Source: DATARN01 sp963851105 | Lineage (GTDB): Bacteria; Actinomycetota; Acidimicrobiia; Acidimicrobiales; Palsa-688 | Direction of reading: 5' to 3' | DNA: 64,000 nucleotides | Assembly: GCA_963851105.1 (NCBI GenBank) | Contig: CAWKNP010000008.1 | Span: 496,001-560,000 of the forward strand | Shown here: positions 8,374 to 16,722 of the stretch, in pieces | Position numbering within the stretch: the stretch's first letter is position 1 | Layout: the number at the start of each line of letters is the position of its first letter | Made by a program: the position numbers and the translations under genes | Notes under the pieces: generated by a model | What the model saw: only the letters and a program-made list of their open reading frames with translations | Database searches by the model: none | Told to the model about the DNA's origin: nothing

Positions 8374-9729
8374 ATGGACGCGGAGCAAACATCGCAGGCC
8401 CCCGGCGAGGTCACCACCTCTCCTCTTCCCAAGGAGACTCCGCCGGCTACCCCCGCCCCGACCGCGGCCCCGGTCGCTCCCCCGACCTCTGCCGCCGATG
8501 CAACGCCTACCACTGCGGCACCCAAAGAGCCGGCGGTGGTACCGGGTAATGGCGCCACCCCCTCGGCGACGATCGATGCCATCGGGGCCCCTGTCGGGGC
8601 CCCCGTCGGGGTGCTCACGGGCAACTCGGCCGCCCCGGCCGCGGCCGGGGCGCCGCCTCGCGAAGAAGTCCCTTGGCTGATCATCTGGAGCGCCATCGGG
8701 ATCGTGCTGGCGGCCGGCGCCGCCATCGAGCTGCTCCTCGCCTTGCAGCGGATCGTCGAGCTGCTGGTGATCGCCAGCTTCCTGGCCGTAGCTCTTAGCC
8801 CCGCCGTCAGCCTCCTCGTCCGGCTCCGGATCCGGCGGGGACTGGCCACCGCGGTCGTGTTCATCGTGGGCATGTGCGGATTCGTCGGGCTGGGTTACCT
8901 GTTCATCCACCCCTTGTATCGCCAAGCGATCCAATTCGCCAATGACCTCCCCAACACGCTCGCCAAGGTCCAGGCGGGCAAGGGCCAGATCGGCAAGATC
9001 GTCGCCCGCTACCACCTGCAAAAGCAGGCCGCGACCTACATCCCCAAGATCCGGGACTACCTGAGCCACCTCGGCGGCCCCGCCCTGAGCGCCGCCCGGA
9101 CGGTCCTTTCGGGCCTTGGCGGTTTGGTCCTGCTCGGCATCATGACGTTCCTGTTGTTGCTGGAAGGACCGGTACTCGTCAGGGGCCTGCTGCGTGTCAT
9201 GTCACCTCCGCACGCCCGGCGGGCTCGCCGGGTCCTCGACGACGTCGCCAAATCGGTCACCGGTTATGTCCTCGGCAACTTCGCGACATCGGTGATCGCA
9301 GGCGTGGTGTGCGCGACCGCACTGTTCCTGCTCGGCGTTCCCTTCGCCGTCGTGTTCGGGGTATGGGTCGCCCTGGTGGACTTCATCCCGCTCGTAGGGG
9401 GCTTGCTGGCCGGGGTCCCCACGGTGGCATTCGCCTTTCTCCACTCCCCGACGGCCGGCATCGTCACCCTCATCGTGTTCCTGGTGTACCAGCAGGTGGA
9501 AAACCATGTCCTCAACCCGATCATCATGAGCCGCACCGTCAATCTGAATCCCCTGTGGGTCCTGCTGTCGGTACTGGCAGGCGCCGAGCTGGCCGGATTC
9601 GTCGGGGCGCTGCTGGCCATCCCGGCGGCGGGGACGATCAAGGTGATCGCCCGGGATGTCTGGGACGAGCGCCGGGGCCGGCTGAAGGCCACGCTGACGG
9701 TGGGCACCGGGCAGACGCCTCTTCCGTGA
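8374..9729 (+). CDS. AI-2E/PerM family membrane permease
   Basis: A 451-residue integral membrane protein. The first 95 residues are a Pro/Ala/Thr-rich, probably disordered cytoplasmic tail. About eight membrane segments follow, beginning LIIWSAIGIVLAAGAAIELL. The signature FIPLVGGLLAGVPTV and the conserved QQVENHVLNPIIMSR near the C-terminus identify the AI-2E transporter (PerM/YdiK/YueF) family. Members have varied or unknown transport roles; AI-2 export is established only for a few. The ATG has a G-rich run five bases upstream as a possible ribosome site. The gene is divergent from murT-gatD and overlaps the following methyltransferase by four bases (GTGA). Confidence 0.85.
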   Translation: MDAEQTSQAPGEVTTSPLPKETPPATPAPTAAPVAPPTSAADATPTTAAPKEPAVVPGNGATPSATIDAIGAPVGAPVGVLTGNSAAPAAAGAPPREEVPWLIIWSAIGIVLAAGAAIELLLALQRIVELLVIASFLAVALSPAVSLLVRLRIRRGLATAVVFIVGMCGFVGLGYLFIHPLYRQAIQFANDLPNTLAKVQAGKGQIGKIVARYHLQKQAATYIPKIRDYLSHLGGPALSAARTVLSGLGGLVLLGIMTFLLLLEGPVLVRGLLRVMSPPHARRARRVLDDVAKSVTGYVLGNFATSVIAGVVCATALFLLGVPFAVVFGVWVALVDFIPLVGGLLAGVPTVAFAFLHSPTAGIVTLIVFLVYQQVENHVLNPIIMSRTVNLNPLWVLLSVLAGAELAGFVGALLAIPAAGTIKVIARDVWDERRGRLKATLTVGTGQTPLP

Positions 9730-10535
9730 GCGGCGGTGGCGGCACTGCCGACGGCTGGGACCCCTCGCAGTACAACCGGTTCGGTGATGAACGGCGCCAA
9801 CCATTCACCGATCTGTTGTCGCTCCTGGCCCCGGTACCGGGTGGCCGGGCCATCGACCTGGGCTGCGGGACCGGCGAGTTGACCGTGCTCCTCCATCGCC
9901 ACCTGCAGGCGGCTGAGACATTGGGCATCGACCGGTCGGCCGCCATGCTGGCCGAAGCCCCGCACCCGGCCGGGGAGGCGGTCAGCTTCGAGCAACGCGA
10001 CATCGGGAGTTTTCCCGATCCCGCAGGCGGCGACGGCACGTTCGACGTGCTGGCGGCCAACGCATCGCTCCAGTGGGTCGCCGATCACCCCGGCCTCCTG
10101 GAACGCCTGAAAGGTGTCCTGCGGAGGCAGGGCCAGTTGGCTTTCCAGGTCCCGGCCAACCACGACCACCCGTCGCACACCCTGGCGCGGGAGGTGGCGG
10201 CGGAGGCGCCGTTCGCGGCCGCGCTCGATGGCACCACCGAGGTCCCCGAGCCCCAGGTCCTGCCTCCCGAGACCTACGCCGTCATCCTCCACCAACTCGG
10301 CTTCGCCACTCAACTGGTCAGGCTGCAGGTGTACGGGCACGTCCTCGCCTCGACCGCGGACGTGGTCGAGTGGGTAAAGGGCACCCTCCTCACGCCCTAC
10401 CGGGAGCGGCTCGACCCCGAGACGTATGAAGCGTTCCTCGCCCGCTACCGCGCCCGCCTGATCGAGGCGGTCGGCGACCAGCGCCCCTACTTCTACCCGT
10501 TCAAGCGCATCCTCTGCCGGGCCCGCCTGCCGTAA
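9726..10535 (+). CDS. Class I SAM-dependent methyltransferase, trans-aconitate methyltransferase-like
   Basis: A 269-residue Rossmann methyltransferase. Motif I is AIDLGCGTGELTVLL near residues 41-55. The acidic loop end is LGIDRSAAML, and the post-I region FDVLAANASLQWVADH closely resembles trans-aconitate 2-methyltransferase (Tam), where LQW is typical. The GTG start overlaps the permease stop, so the pair is coupled. The 3' end overlaps the convergent coupling-protein gene by 35 bases, a sign of very tight packing. Tam-like is the best guess; the acceptor could be another small carboxylic acid. Confidence 0.75.
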   Translation: MSGGGGTADGWDPSQYNRFGDERRQPFTDLLSLLAPVPGGRAIDLGCGTGELTVLLHRHLQAAETLGIDRSAAMLAEAPHPAGEAVSFEQRDIGSFPDPAGGDGTFDVLAANASLQWVADHPGLLERLKGVLRRQGQLAFQVPANHDHPSHTLAREVAAEAPFAAALDGTTEVPEPQVLPPETYAVILHQLGFATQLVRLQVYGHVLASTADVVEWVKGTLLTPYRERLDPETYEAFLARYRARLIEAVGDQRPYFYPFKRILCRARLP

Positions 10536-12312
10536 ATCCATCACCTTTGAGCTCCTTGGTCGCGGCTGGCGCGATCTCGACGCGCCGGCGCAACTCCCGG
10601 GTGCGATACCACGGGCGCAGGCGCAGGCGGGCGGGGGGCAGGTGGCCATAAATCAAAAGGCCCTCGCCCGGCTGCAGGCGGCGCAACTCGTCGGGCGGTG
10701 CCAGGCGCCGGTAGGCGACCGACGACGACGTGGAACGCCGGCCGTCGCGTTGGTCGGCGGTCACCGTCAGTTCGCGTACCGCGGCTTCGCCTGCCAGCGC
10801 GCACAGCGTGTCGAGGGTGCCGAGGTCGGCGATCCCCGACAACGCCACCTTGGCCCGGTGGTTGTTGGCGATGGTCCGGGCCCGCTCGGGGCCGTAGCGC
10901 GCCGCCAGCTGCGCCAGGTCCTGGCAGATGGTGACCAACTGGATGCCTATCCCCGCCGCCGTCGACGCCAGCGTGTCGAGGTCTCGGAGCGGGGCGATGT
11001 TGGCGGCCTCGTCGAGCACGACCAGCAGGGGCGGGTCGAGGGGCCCCAGGCGCTCGTACCGCTCGACCGCGGCGTGCACGACCGCCGCCACCAACGCGCT
11101 GAACACCCCTTGGACCCGCGCCTGCTCGTGGGCGGGACCGCAGAGATACAAGGTGTTGCGGCCCTCGAGGAGGGCGACGGGATCGATGTCACAGCCGTCG
11201 GCCGAGGCGGCGACGACCGGGTCCTCATACGGGGACAGGACCGTCTCCAACGTGGTGTAGATCGAGCTTCGGATTCGCTCGTCACGCGACCGGCCGGCCT
11301 CCAAGGCGGCCAGGGCTTCGGTCTCTCCGGCCAGCTCAAGGAGGAGTTGCACCTCCTCGGTCGCCTGAAGGTTGGTCCAGCGAACGACGTCGGCCACGCG
11401 CTGGCCGCCGCATGAGGCCGCCAGGAGGAGCGGAGCCAGGAGTTTGGCCGCCGCTTGATACCAGAAAGCGCTGTCGTTCAGGCCCGACTGCGCCGGCGTG
11501 GCGTCGACCATGGCCTGGGCCACCCGCTGGGCGCCGCTCCACGTCGCCGCCTCAGCCAGCGGTGACCAGCGAGACCGCGCCACGCGCACCGCGGCCGTCG
11601 GGTCGAACACCCAGGTCTGGCCGAGCGTTTCCCGGTAACGGTGGGTGTGAGCTACCAGGTCGTCCTTGACCGAAGTGGCGACCACCGGGCCGTCCCATTC
11701 CAGCAGCGAGGGGATGGCCAGCGCCGTCGTCTTGCCCGATTGGGTGGGCCCGAGCACCAGGACGGAATGGCGCGACTCGGTGGCCACCAGGGTACGGCCC
11801 ACCCGCCCGAGCACGATCCGGTCACCACCGGCGGGGCGCGCCGGCTGCCGTAGTGACCGGACATCGCGGCCGGTCGCCCAGCGGGCACCGGCCGGCGCCT
11901 TGCCTGTCGACCTGGGGAGTCGTGAAGGGGTCCGCGGTCGCCCGAAGCCGTTGCTGCCGCCCGCCCGGGGGCCGGGACCGGCGCCGGCGCCGCAGCGCCG
12001 GGCGAGCCACACCGCTGCCATGGCGGCGGCGCCCACCGCGGCCACCGAGATCGTCCCGGCGGCCAGGTACCACCCTGGGGCAACGGGTAGTTGGTTGCGA
12101 ACCGAGAGGGGCCACGCCCGCGCCGGATGCCCCAAGGTGGCCGGCAACCGGGCCACTACCGTGGCCGCAACCCCGGGCGATACCGCCGGCCAAAGTCCCC
12201 GACTGAGAACGCCGGCTATTTCCCCGGTCAACCACACCGCGCCGCTCAAAACCAACCCCACCGCCAGGCAAACGACCACGATGAGGTCGCCGCGATCGGA
12301 ACCCTGGTTCAC
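10501..12312 (-). CDS. VirD4/TraG-type conjugal transfer coupling ATPase
   Basis: Links the relaxase-DNA complex to the secretion channel and drives DNA export with ATP. The 603-residue protein has two N-terminal membrane segments (about residues 9-30 and 83-103). The Walker A is GPTQSGKT (188-195) and the Walker B is LLVVLDEAANIAPL. NHRAKVALSG and YRTRELRRR-like segments near the end fit the TraG/TraD/VirD4 family. The GTG start overlaps the VirB4 stop (GTGA), so both ATPases come from one message. It is the last gene of the minus-strand transfer operon and overlaps the methyltransferase convergently. The family call is strong; actual transfer activity is unproven. Confidence 0.85.
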   Translation of the reverse strand: MNQGSDRGDLIVVVCLAVGLVLSGAVWLTGEIAGVLSRGLWPAVSPGVAATVVARLPATLGHPARAWPLSVRNQLPVAPGWYLAAGTISVAAVGAAAMAAVWLARRCGAGAGPGPRAGGSNGFGRPRTPSRLPRSTGKAPAGARWATGRDVRSLRQPARPAGGDRIVLGRVGRTLVATESRHSVLVLGPTQSGKTTALAIPSLLEWDGPVVATSVKDDLVAHTHRYRETLGQTWVFDPTAAVRVARSRWSPLAEAATWSGAQRVAQAMVDATPAQSGLNDSAFWYQAAAKLLAPLLLAASCGGQRVADVVRWTNLQATEEVQLLLELAGETEALAALEAGRSRDERIRSSIYTTLETVLSPYEDPVVAASADGCDIDPVALLEGRNTLYLCGPAHEQARVQGVFSALVAAVVHAAVERYERLGPLDPPLLVVLDEAANIAPLRDLDTLASTAAGIGIQLVTICQDLAQLAARYGPERARTIANNHRAKVALSGIADLGTLDTLCALAGEAAVRELTVTADQRDGRRSTSSSVAYRRLAPPDELRRLQPGEGLLIYGHLPPARLRLRPWYRTRELRRRVEIAPAATKELKGDGFTAGGPGRGCA

Positions 12313-13550
12313 GCGAACGAGGTCATGCGCACGTCGGTGTCCACCAACTCCGATTCCTGGCGACCGAGGCGGTGCTCGACGAGGAAGGCCCGGGCGCCGA
12401 CCTTCCACAGGGCGACGCCTCGGGGTAGGCGCGGGAGAAGGTCCGCCTCGGTGCTGGTGAGCCCGAGCAGATCCGTCGCCGACTCCACCTCCGAGGGTGG
12501 CTGCCCGAAGATCACCCGGGTCTCGGAATCGGCGAGGAGGCCCTCGGCGAGGCGCTGTTGTTCGGAGCCTTCGGCCCCCGCCGCCCGCAGGTCGGAAAGT
12601 CGGTGGACGACGGCGACGTTGGCGGCGCCGAACGCCCGAGCCAGTTTGAAGCCCGCCTGCAGCCACCGGGCGATGGCGAGATTCGACAAGATGGCCCAGG
12701 CCTCGTCGACCACCACCAGGCGCCGGATGCCGTCGTCGTGCTGCAGGGTGGCCTGAAGCCAGGCGGTGGCGCAGGTCATCAGCAGCCCGAGCGCCGGTGA
12801 GGCGTACAGCGCCGACAGGTCGATGACGACGAGATGGCTGGTGAGGTCGATCCCCGGTGTCGTCGGCCCGTCGAACATGCCAGCCAGGTCCCCGCGCACG
12901 AGGCGCCGCAACTCGAGGGCCACCTCCCGGCCATCGGCCGCCAGTGACGCGACGTCGGTGTGCACCGAGCGGGCGGCACCGGGTTCGGGAACGAGGAGGG
13001 CGTCGACGACCGCCGGCAGGGTCGGTTCCCCGTTCCGATCGGCGACACTGCCCATCGCCAACTCGGCGGCGGTGCGCTCGTGCGGCGAGAGCGGGCGGCC
13101 AAGGGATCCCGCCGCCAGCGAGCACAGCAGCTCCGCCTGCCGGCGGCGGCAATCGCCATCGCCAACGCCGGCGCCCGGCGTCTGGAGGGGATTGAGCCGG
13201 ACCGACCCGCCAGGGATGATCCGCAGCGATGTGGCCCCGGACGCGGCGGCGAGGGGCCCGTACTCACCTTTCGGGTCGACGACCCACGCCTGGCGCCCGA
13301 AGACCTGCTGGCGCCAGACCAGCGATTTCACGAAGCTCGACTTCCCTCGCCCGATCTGGCCGAGGACCACCATGTTGGGGTTGGTCAACACGCCGGCGGC
13401 ATACAGCTCCCATGCGTCGTAGGTGAAGGCGCCGCCGAACAGGTCCCGCCCGATGTACACCCCGCGGTCGCCCAGGCCGCCCTCGGCCACGAATGGGTAG
13501 ACCGCTTGCAGGTGAGCGGTCGTGGCCCGGTGAGCGGGGGGCGGTCTCAC
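12309..13550 (-). CDS. VirB4-like conjugation ATPase (short, lacks the usual N-terminal half)
   Basis: Predicted to energise assembly and function of the transfer channel. The Walker A is GQIGRGKSSF near residues 64-73, followed by AWVVDPKGEYGPL. The Walker B is RLVVVDEAWAIL, and an FGQPPSEVE-type region follows. These are the motifs of VirB4/TraC ATPases. At 413 residues it is about half the length of a typical VirB4 and corresponds to the ATPase half only. The preceding SCO6880-type gene probably supplies the missing N-terminal part. GTG start, ten bases after the upstream stop; the end overlaps the coupling-protein start by four bases. Confidence 0.82.
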   Translation of the reverse strand: MRPPPAHRATTAHLQAVYPFVAEGGLGDRGVYIGRDLFGGAFTYDAWELYAAGVLTNPNMVVLGQIGRGKSSFVKSLVWRQQVFGRQAWVVDPKGEYGPLAAASGATSLRIIPGGSVRLNPLQTPGAGVGDGDCRRRQAELLCSLAAGSLGRPLSPHERTAAELAMGSVADRNGEPTLPAVVDALLVPEPGAARSVHTDVASLAADGREVALELRRLVRGDLAGMFDGPTTPGIDLTSHLVVIDLSALYASPALGLLMTCATAWLQATLQHDDGIRRLVVVDEAWAILSNLAIARWLQAGFKLARAFGAANVAVVHRLSDLRAAGAEGSEQQRLAEGLLADSETRVIFGQPPSEVESATDLLGLTSTEADLLPRLPRGVALWKVGARAFLVEHRLGRQESELVDTDVRMTSFA

Positions 13551-13560
13551 CGGGCCACTC

Positions 13561-15015
13561 TCACCGGAGGCCCCGACCGAGCGGGAGCGTCCAGGTGAAG
13601 GCCTCCGCCTGCTGGCCGTAGAGCCGGCGCAGCACCAGGTTGGACTGGCGGGCCGCCTGCTCGACCTCGGCGCAAGCCACCTCGAGCTCGGCGGCGGTGG
13701 CGGCGCTGACGGTCACGTAACCCGAGAAGCGGTATTCGGCATGGCCGTCGGCTAGTTCCGATTCCCTCCGGATGACCCCTTCGGCTTCCCGCTGGCGGCG
13801 TGCCGTGGTGAGGAAACCGGCCTTCTGGCGCAATTGCTCGTCGGCCAGGTCGGCGGTACGCGCCGCTTCGACCTCCCGGGCCGCTCGCGCCGGGGGGACG
13901 GGAGCCATCACAACCGATGCCACCCGGCAACCGGTCGTGGCCAGGAGCAATGGGCTCAAGAAATCGGGCCCGACCTCGATACGGGGCCATTCCGCGATCC
14001 AGAAGGTGGCGTGCCAGGACCCGTCGGAACGCCAGGTGGACCATGCCTCGTCCGAGGCCACCGGCCACGACGAGTCCGGCACCACCTCGTGGCGGCCGGC
14101 GTCGCCATGGGCAGCGTCGAACGCAGCTCGCACCGTGGCCGCCACCTCGCCGGCGGTGAGGATCCGGTCGACCACGAGGTCGGCATTGCGTAGCTGTCCC
14201 TGCAGGAGCCGCAGCTCGCGGCGAAGGACGGCACACCCCGCGGCCTGGCCCCGACCCGAGCCCCGCGCCACCCGGGCGGCCTTGCGGAGATTGACGGCCA
14301 GGACCAGGAGGGTGAGGTGGGCCTGGCCGACGGGACCGGCGCCGCTGATCAACTCGGCGTAGCTCTCCCGCGTCCGCGGGCCCGCCGGGCGGCCCGATTC
14401 CTCGAAGTAGCGGCGCAGCCCGTCGCGGTCGCCGGGGGTGGCGCGCTCGACCCACTGGACCCGGTGGACGGCGCCGCCGTCGCGGCATAGGCCGGCCAGC
14501 ACTGCGGCCCAGCCATCCAGGCGACGCTGCTTCTCGGCCGGGTCGAGCAGGGAAAAGGACCTTCCATGTACTGCCACCATGGCGGCCAAGGTTCCCGCTT
14601 TGAGGTCCCGGACGACACCCATGGGCGGCGAGCCCGCCTCGTCGGGCGCCGGGGTGATCGTGACCCCGGCGAGGGCAGCCGGCGGTACCGGGCGCGGGGG
14701 ACCGGCGACGGTCGTGCCCACGCGGGCGACATCAGACAGCTCGGGCTGCCCCACCCGGCGCCGCCACCACGTGACCATGACGGGCAGCCACCCAGCCGGC
14801 GTCCGACCGGACACGTTCCAGCAGGCGGCGGCAGCAGTGCCCGCCAGGACCGAGACCGCCAAGACGGCACCGGCGACGCTGGGTGCGAGCCGCAGCACGA
14901 CCAGCGCGACCACGCAACCGCCCCCGGCGACGACCAGTTGGGTCCCGGTGACCCCGGCGATCAGGCCTCGGCGTTCGAGAGGCGGGAAACGGTAACGGCT
15001 GATCTCAGTCGCCAC
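13561..15015 (-). CDS. SCO6880-type conjugation protein (VirB3/VirB4 N-terminal-like)
   Basis: A 484-residue protein resembling the SCO6880 family found in type IV secretion-type integrative elements of actinobacteria. A cytoplasmic start (EISRYRFPPLERRGL) leads into two adjacent membrane segments (about residues 22-65), like PrgI/VirB3. The long soluble region that follows has repeated charged helices. It ends with a segment similar to the VirB4 N-terminal domain, including FSGYVTVSAAT. No Walker A is visible. The GTG start overlaps the end of the VirB6-like gene by 11 bases. Next comes the truncated VirB4, so these two genes together probably do the job of VirB3-VirB4. Confidence 0.75.
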   Translation of the reverse strand: MATEISRYRFPPLERRGLIAGVTGTQLVVAGGGCVVALVVLRLAPSVAGAVLAVSVLAGTAAAACWNVSGRTPAGWLPVMVTWWRRRVGQPELSDVARVGTTVAGPPRPVPPAALAGVTITPAPDEAGSPPMGVVRDLKAGTLAAMVAVHGRSFSLLDPAEKQRRLDGWAAVLAGLCRDGGAVHRVQWVERATPGDRDGLRRYFEESGRPAGPRTRESYAELISGAGPVGQAHLTLLVLAVNLRKAARVARGSGRGQAAGCAVLRRELRLLQGQLRNADLVVDRILTAGEVAATVRAAFDAAHGDAGRHEVVPDSSWPVASDEAWSTWRSDGSWHATFWIAEWPRIEVGPDFLSPLLLATTGCRVASVVMAPVPPARAAREVEAARTADLADEQLRQKAGFLTTARRQREAEGVIRRESELADGHAEYRFSGYVTVSAATAAELEVACAEVEQAARQSNLVLRRLYGQQAEAFTWTLPLGRGLR

Positions 15016-16354
15016 CGGCGGCCTCCCCGGAGGAAGTGTCGGCGGGGGGGATGGCCCGAGGAGTGGCGGCGCCGGTCGCGGCCGCGCCCGCGCCGGGAGG
15101 GCTCGACACACCGGCGCCCACCAGCGCCGCTGACGGTCGCGACACCGCGGCGGCGCTCGACCAGCCCTCCGGGGGGTCGACGCTCAGCTCCCCGCCGTCG
15201 GCTTGATTGTTGACCAAGGCCTGATAGGCGTCGCCCCCGTTTCCGCGGACCGCTTCACTGGCGGCTGCGGTCTCGACGCCGACCACCGCTTGGCGGGCTA
15301 CGGCGGTGGCGGCCCGGGTGGCGACCGCCACCGGGCGGCGTTCCATCCGCTCGAGGTGGCCGATGACACCAGCTTCGGCAAGCGGGATCAATCGCAAGAG
15401 CGCGAACGGGGCGCACGCCGCCAGCAACAACAGCGTCGCGCCCTGCAGGATCGTGCCGATGCCGTCGCCCGCGACGATCATTCCGGCCGCGAGGTCGATG
15501 ATCACCACGATCACGAACTTGCTGAGGATGAGCGCAACCAGGATCTCGATCATGCGCCGGGTCCAGCTGACCGTCGCCCGCCAAACGAGCCCGCTCATGG
15601 CGAGGGGTAGGAACAGCACCACCACATAGATCGCGCTCGTCCGCAACAACAACTCGATCCAGATGAGCAGGGCCCCCGCCAGCAGGACCAGCATGACGGT
15701 GATGGCGAGCATGGTCCCGGCACCGATGGTGCCGGGCGAGCTCACCGCCGCAATGGCGCCGCGCAGCGCGTTCATGGCGGTGGCGAAGTTCGCCGCCATG
15801 TCGCCGGTGACCGCCGAGGTCAGCGCGTCGGTGACGGTGAGGGCCGTGTCGGTAACGACGACCGCGGCGGCGCCACCCACGATGGCCACAGGGACGTAGA
15901 CGCCACCGGCTCGGAGCAACTGACTTGGGTCCCGGTGGATGACGGCACTGATAAGGCCGACCAACATGAGCGGGAGCAGCACCACCACCGCCAGTCCCCG
16001 GATGGCGGCGGCGTGGCTCGTGAACCAGTCACGGTCGAGGGTCACCTCGGTGGACTTGGTGATGGCGATGGAGACCTGCTGCAGGACCGTCTTGACCCCG
16101 TCGGCTACGAACGAGACGAAAGTGTTGATCACGGCCCGGGCCATCACGTTGGCCGCCTCCTCGCCGAGGCCCCCGAGGGGATTGCACCCGATGACCGGCA
16201 GGCAGGGGGCGCCACCAAGGGCCGGCGCCTCGGTGGGCGCCGGGCGCAAGGGCGGCACCAGCGCAGAGGGCGCTGCGGCCGCCCGGCCTGCTCCGAGCAC
16301 CAACACCGCAGCCACCAAAGCCGCAACCGGGACGGCACGACGTGACCCGGTCAA
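15005..16354 (-). CDS. VirB6/TrbL-like polytopic membrane protein of the transfer channel
   Basis: Likely the inner-membrane channel subunit. The 449-residue protein starts with a signal peptide-like segment (VAALVAAVLVLGAGRAAAA). A short loop with two cysteines follows (PCLPVIGCNP). Then come about six membrane spans, including GLAVVVLLPLMLVGLISAV and MLAITVMLVLLAGALLIWI. The C-terminal 110 residues are a low-complexity Ala/Pro/Ser tail predicted to be soluble. The TTG at 16354 overlaps the TGA of the upstream small gene (TTGA) and gives a perfect signal sequence, which decided the start. The family call rests on topology, length and operon position rather than on a strict motif. Confidence 0.7.
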   Translation of the reverse strand: MTGSRRAVPVAALVAAVLVLGAGRAAAAPSALVPPLRPAPTEAPALGGAPCLPVIGCNPLGGLGEEAANVMARAVINTFVSFVADGVKTVLQQVSIAITKSTEVTLDRDWFTSHAAAIRGLAVVVLLPLMLVGLISAVIHRDPSQLLRAGGVYVPVAIVGGAAAVVVTDTALTVTDALTSAVTGDMAANFATAMNALRGAIAAVSSPGTIGAGTMLAITVMLVLLAGALLIWIELLLRTSAIYVVVLFLPLAMSGLVWRATVSWTRRMIEILVALILSKFVIVVIIDLAAGMIVAGDGIGTILQGATLLLLAACAPFALLRLIPLAEAGVIGHLERMERRPVAVATRAATAVARQAVVGVETAAASEAVRGNGGDAYQALVNNQADGGELSVDPPEGWSSAAAVSRPSAALVGAGVSSPPGAGAAATGAATPRAIPPADTSSGEAAGGD

Positions 16355-16650
16355 TGGACCTGGCCACCGAGACCACTGAAGAAGTTGACAACATGCGGGG
16401 CGGCACCGATCAACAGAGCAGCGGCGCCGGAGATCAGGACACCCTTGCGCCCGCTGTAAGCCTGCTGGTAGTTCTGCGAGTGCTGGCCGAAGGCCCACGC
16501 CACCGCCCCGATCACCATGCCCACCAGGGCCGCGACCAGGGCCCAGGCACCGATACCGTCGGTCACCTTCTGCAGGACGTCATACCCCGGAAGCCCTCCC
16601 GGTGTCGGGTTCAACTGGACGTCATGGACGAGTAGCAACAGCCGGACCAT
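16351..16650 (-). CDS. Small two-helix membrane protein, VirB2/pilin-like (DUF6112-like)
   Basis: A 99-residue protein with two hydrophobic helices (GAWALVAALVGMVIGAVAWA and GVLISGAAALLIGAAPHVV) separated by a polar loop, QHSQNYQQAYSGRKG. This layout matches VirB2/TrbC pilins and the DUF6112 family seen beside SCO6880-type genes in actinobacteria. It is the first gene of the minus-strand transfer operon. Its ATG has a good ribosome site (GGTGGGA) about eight bases upstream, unlike most genes here, so it may be made in excess over the rest, as expected for a pilin. The exact family name is from memory; the pilin role is inferred. Confidence 0.65.
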   Translation of the reverse strand: MVRLLLLVHDVQLNPTPGGLPGYDVLQKVTDGIGAWALVAALVGMVIGAVAWAFGQHSQNYQQAYSGRKGVLISGAAALLIGAAPHVVNFFSGLGGQVH

Positions 16651-16722
16651 TGGTCATCCCACCTTCGTGACGGAGAATCTATGTAAGTCTTTCATATCTT
16701 TTCATGTAGTGCTAGTCTTTTT
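16651..16722. promoter_or_regulatory. AT-rich divergent control region between transfer operon and relaxase
   Basis: Between the divergent pilin-like and relaxase genes the base composition drops sharply to AT, very unlike the surroundings. It contains TTTCAT at 16690-16695 and again at 16700-16705, exactly one helical turn apart. AGTCTTT occurs at 16686-16692 and 16714-16720. A run of T precedes the relaxase start. Such phased repeats suit a regulator binding site, overlapping promoters for both directions, or part of an oriT. I could not fix a clear -35/-10 pair. Confidence 0.5.

Noticed and set aside
6992..8680. 562-codon + strand frame opposite murT
   Set aside because: Low-complexity translation; the opposite strand has clear Mur ligase and zinc-ribbon motifs.
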